Shown here: positions 63,682-64,000 of the stretch, piece by piece
Layout: each line of letters begins with the position of its first letter
Numbering within the stretch: the stretch's first letter is position 1
Assembly (NCBI RefSeq): GCF_029109325.1
Contig: NZ_JAQKQJ010000018.1
Location: 186,001 to 250,000, forward strand
Source: Nodosilinea sp. PGN35
GTDB lineage: Bacteria > Cyanobacteriota > Cyanobacteriia > Phormidesmidales > Phormidesmidaceae
Reading direction: 5' to 3'
DNA: 64,000 nt
Notes under the pieces: generated by a model
What the model was told of the DNA's origin: nothing
Databases searched by the model: none
Seen by the model: the letters and a program-made list of their open reading frames with translations, nothing else
Translations under genes and position numbers: made by a program

Positions 63682-64000
63682 CGATCTACCTGTTTGATGC
63701 GTTTGATGCAAAAGCCGTAGGGTGCATTTGCGGCTAAATCCCCCTTCAGCAACCCTCCAGTTTCCTTGATAGCCGCAATGCACCACCGGGGAATCGGGGG
63801 TAGCCAATCATGATTTGGCATCAAAGGGGGGTGCATTGTCTCGGATTGGTGCATTACGTTGAAACCTTGGATTAGTGCATTACGTTGAAACCTTGGATTG
63901 GTGCATTACGTTGAAACCTCGGATTGGTGCATTGCTTCGCGAATGCACCCTACGCATCCCCCCATCCACCCCCTACCCCATCACTCCATCACTCCCTCGT
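63682..64000. other. Right-end intergenic region with repeats
   Basis: No gene is seen. It contains a 26-base tandem repeat (separate entry), GTGCATT/AATGCAC hairpin words near 63926-63950 and a pyrimidine-rich end (about 63957-64000) matching the complement of the purine-rich leader near 24.3 kb. Confidence 0.5.
63842..63933. repeat. 26-base tandem repeat, about 3.5 copies
   Basis: Unit GGATTGGTGCATTACGTTG plus AAACCT/C, in copies at 63842, 63868, 63894 and a partial one at 63920. Copies differ by one or two bases. No spacers, so it is not a CRISPR array. The last copy runs into a GTGCATTGC..GCGAATGCAC hairpin. Confidence 0.85.

Noticed and set aside
63842..63933. Possible CRISPR array (26-base repeats)
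   Set aside because: Copies are directly joined without unique spacers and no cas gene is near.

Overview
The window is chromosomal DNA of a cyanobacterium. The evidence is an NDH-1 subunit H gene of the photosynthetic type (ndhH), an acyl-lipid delta-9 desaturase, a BioY/LspA pair, DUF29 proteins, glycogen (not starch) enzymes and a very high density of the HIP1 octamer GCGATCGC throughout. Base composition is GC-rich, and the gene style resembles filamentous Leptolyngbya/Nodosilinea-type genomes. That placement is an inference from gene content only.

Layout. 1-6.4 kb: a truncated unknown gene, an Rrf2 regulator next to cysteine synthase, an endonuclease III homologue, a nucleotidyltransferase-like pair, a DUF29 protein, and a divergent EEP phosphatase/MFS pair. 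6.4-8.7 kb: a relic integron with an attC site, one cassette carrying a SpoU/TrmH RNA methyltransferase, an attI-like junction, a repeat-rich leader and a broken intI. 8.9-22.7 kb: a phosphorylase-kinase alpha/beta-like protein, a second DUF29 protein, a HigBA toxin-antitoxin pair, an alpha/beta hydrolase, a FecR lipoprotein, a TPR protein, TlyA, then malQ divergent from a fused trehalose synthase-maltokinase. 22.8-34.6 kb: a MocR regulator, small conserved proteins, PhzF, GNAT, a LOTUS-like small protein, a TetR regulator with a recombinase-like C-terminus divergent from desC, an acyltransferase, an FHA protein and DprA. 34.6-42.5 kb: a phosphotransferase/P-loop kinase, rplY, purA, an adenosine-deaminase-like gene, an AraC regulator, ndhH and an RRM protein. 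42.8-52.8 kb: thioredoxin, an NTF2-like protein, glgA, a URC-type uracil catabolism set (urc1, urc4, upp) and glgP. 52.9-64 kb: lspA, bioY, arfB, an MNT antitoxin with a decayed HEPN toxin, an AT-rich defence pair (Mrr-like nuclease plus STAND NTPase), HicAB, a SNF2 helicase and a HlyD-type adaptor.

How the genes work together. Glycogen turnover is a theme: glgA, glgP, malQ, the TreS-maltokinase fusion and the phosphorylase-kinase-like protein all lie within about 43 kb, though not in one operon. Purine and pyrimidine handling also recurs (purA, a deaminase-like gene, URC1/URC4/Upp).

The two most notable systems are the single-cassette integron relic at 6.7-8.6 kb and the nuclease/STAND pair at 55.2-57.5 kb. 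In the latter the two reading frames join across an A7 slippery stretch, so it may be made as one fused protein by frameshifting.
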